From Sisyra terminalis (lineage: Eukaryota; Arthropoda; Insecta; Neuroptera; Sisyridae), in contig OY292275.1 in assembly GCA_958496175.1 (NCBI GenBank), positions 44,035,701 to 44,099,700 of the forward strand: a stretch of 64,000 bases of DNA, read 5' to 3'. This document shows, in pieces, positions 62,885 through 64,000 of the stretch. Below the pieces are notes generated by a model. That model was not told the origin of the DNA. It saw only the letters and a list, made by a program, of their open reading frames with translations, and did not search any database. Position numbers and translations under genes: made by a program. Position 1 is the stretch's first letter. Each line of letters starts with the position of its first letter.

Positions 62885-64000
62885 CAAAAATTTTACTAGG
62901 TAATCAAAACATTTTTCAATAATCATAAAAATGAAATTTGTACAAACTTCCAGTATAAAAATGATACCTATTCATTCATTCAAAATACAAACATCCATCG
63001 ACAATTTTATTAAAGTAATTAATAAAACTATTTTCTAGGAAGTTATTATAAAAGACATGAAATTTATTTACTTATGCATCCTCATTAAAAAAAATAATGG
63101 CAAATTTAACAGTTTAAAATGCGGATATTGAAACAAAATTAAAATTTCATTATCACTGTGACTTGAGCGTATTAGAAACAACCCATTAGTTAATAATTAA
63201 TAAAATATCGTTTTGGATCTTCAAATTGAAAATTAGCAACTTTACTATTTTCCTTGAAAAAAAAATAGTTGTTAATTATAAGCCTAATTTACTTGTTATA
63301 ATCATCACTTGTTACAGGATTTAAGGAAAAGAAATTGAAAAAACCGTAATGATTCATAAAAATACTCTCAAAATATAATAATGATTAAGATTCTATGAAA
63401 CATGATTTCGCTATACCACAGCTGGGTTTTCAATTGAATTAAATTATTACTATTTATAACATTTCAATGATAAATTAATTGTAATGGCGTTGTGGTGTAA
63501 AAACGTAAAAACCGTTCAATAACAAGTTCAAAAAGTTATATCAATAATGATTGATAAGTGTCTCCAATTACATGCATTATAAAGTAAATAATAGATATTT
63601 TCAATTGTTAAAAACTAAAAAAATACCTTTAAACTTTAGTTTAAAATGTATATATTGTTTAAATTCCAACAAACAACGTAAATAATCGAATGTCTCCGCA
63701 ACAATGCACACACTTCAAAGTTCCCGAGTAACGGCCACTGGAACTGTGAGGCATTGAACCGACTGAAAAGCAACGATCTAAACTAAATCCTTATTGGGGT
63801 TACCTTTGGTTTACGATTTACACATAGGTAACATGGAAAAACCAGCGAATAATCATCTTGGTAATTAAACTTTTTTGTGATAACGCATATAGGTGGATAT
63901 TTATTGTTGACAATAGAGAACAGGAAATTTTTTCATAAACCACACAAAGATAAACATTCGAAAGCCATTTTTAAAAAAAATACGAATTTTTAGTTCACCC

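Larger units (their letters stand above)
60117..64000. other. cactus 5' untranslated and upstream region
   Basis: The first few hundred bases hold the 5' leader and promoter-like block (60473-60509). Further on are a SINE (61716-61880), a near-kB site GGGAAAACCT (62261-62270) and MITE B copy 4 (62701-62884). The segment near 63690-63770 is less AT-rich but has no clear frame. No other gene is seen. Confidence 0.6.

Noticed and set aside
1..64000. CRISPR array, bacterial operon, phage or plasmid origin
   Set aside because: No regularly spaced direct repeats, no bacterial gene layout; introns and insect proteins show a eukaryotic nuclear genome.

Overview
The window is nuclear DNA from an insect. 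It is very AT-rich, its genes are split by many short and a few very long introns with GT-AG borders, the gaps are filled with transposon remnants, and three proteins typical of insects can be assembled exon by exon. The order or species cannot be fixed from the sequence alone. Helitron, SINE and hAT debris of this kind is common in several insect orders.

Layout. (1) Positions 1523-11537, plus strand: the 3' three quarters of a furrowed-like gene, a selectin-like cell-surface protein with a fucolectin-like domain, a C-type lectin domain, three sushi domains, a mucin-like stalk, one membrane span and a cytoplasmic tail. Its 5' end lies left of the window. Its second visible intron is 5.3 kb because a 3.8 kb Helitron sits in it. 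(2) Positions 15716-40053, plus strand: a complete cappuccino / formin-2-type formin. Nine coding exons join in phase to 3828 nt, giving 1275 residues with an FH1 polyproline domain, an FH2 actin-nucleation domain and the basic Spire-binding tail. (3) Positions 60116-45647, minus strand: a complete cactus (IkB) gene. Five coding exons join to 1245 nt, giving 414 residues with a DSGFLS degron, six ankyrin repeats and an acidic serine-rich tail. cappuccino and cactus are convergent, with about 5.6 kb between their stop codons. No other protein gene is convincing. The window ends in about 3.9 kb of DNA upstream of cactus.

Repeats. I can group much of the noncoding DNA: one large Helitron plus relics; a tRNA-derived SINE family (3 copies); two MITE families (2 and 4 copies); a palindromic MITE; hAT-like nonautonomous elements; and inverted-repeat elements carrying hammerhead-ribozyme-like cores with the very short stem III described for Penelope-like retroelements.

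How the genes relate. Cactus is the inhibitor of Dorsal/Dif (Toll signalling, dorsoventral patterning and immunity). Cappuccino organises actin in the oocyte with Spire. Furrowed is a surface adhesion protein linked in flies to eye and bristle development and planar polarity. They are neighbours here without an obvious shared pathway. The most interesting regulatory signal is a set of four strong NF-kB/Dorsal-type sites confined to the cactus promoter and introns, which would fit autoregulation of the inhibitor by the factor it inhibits.
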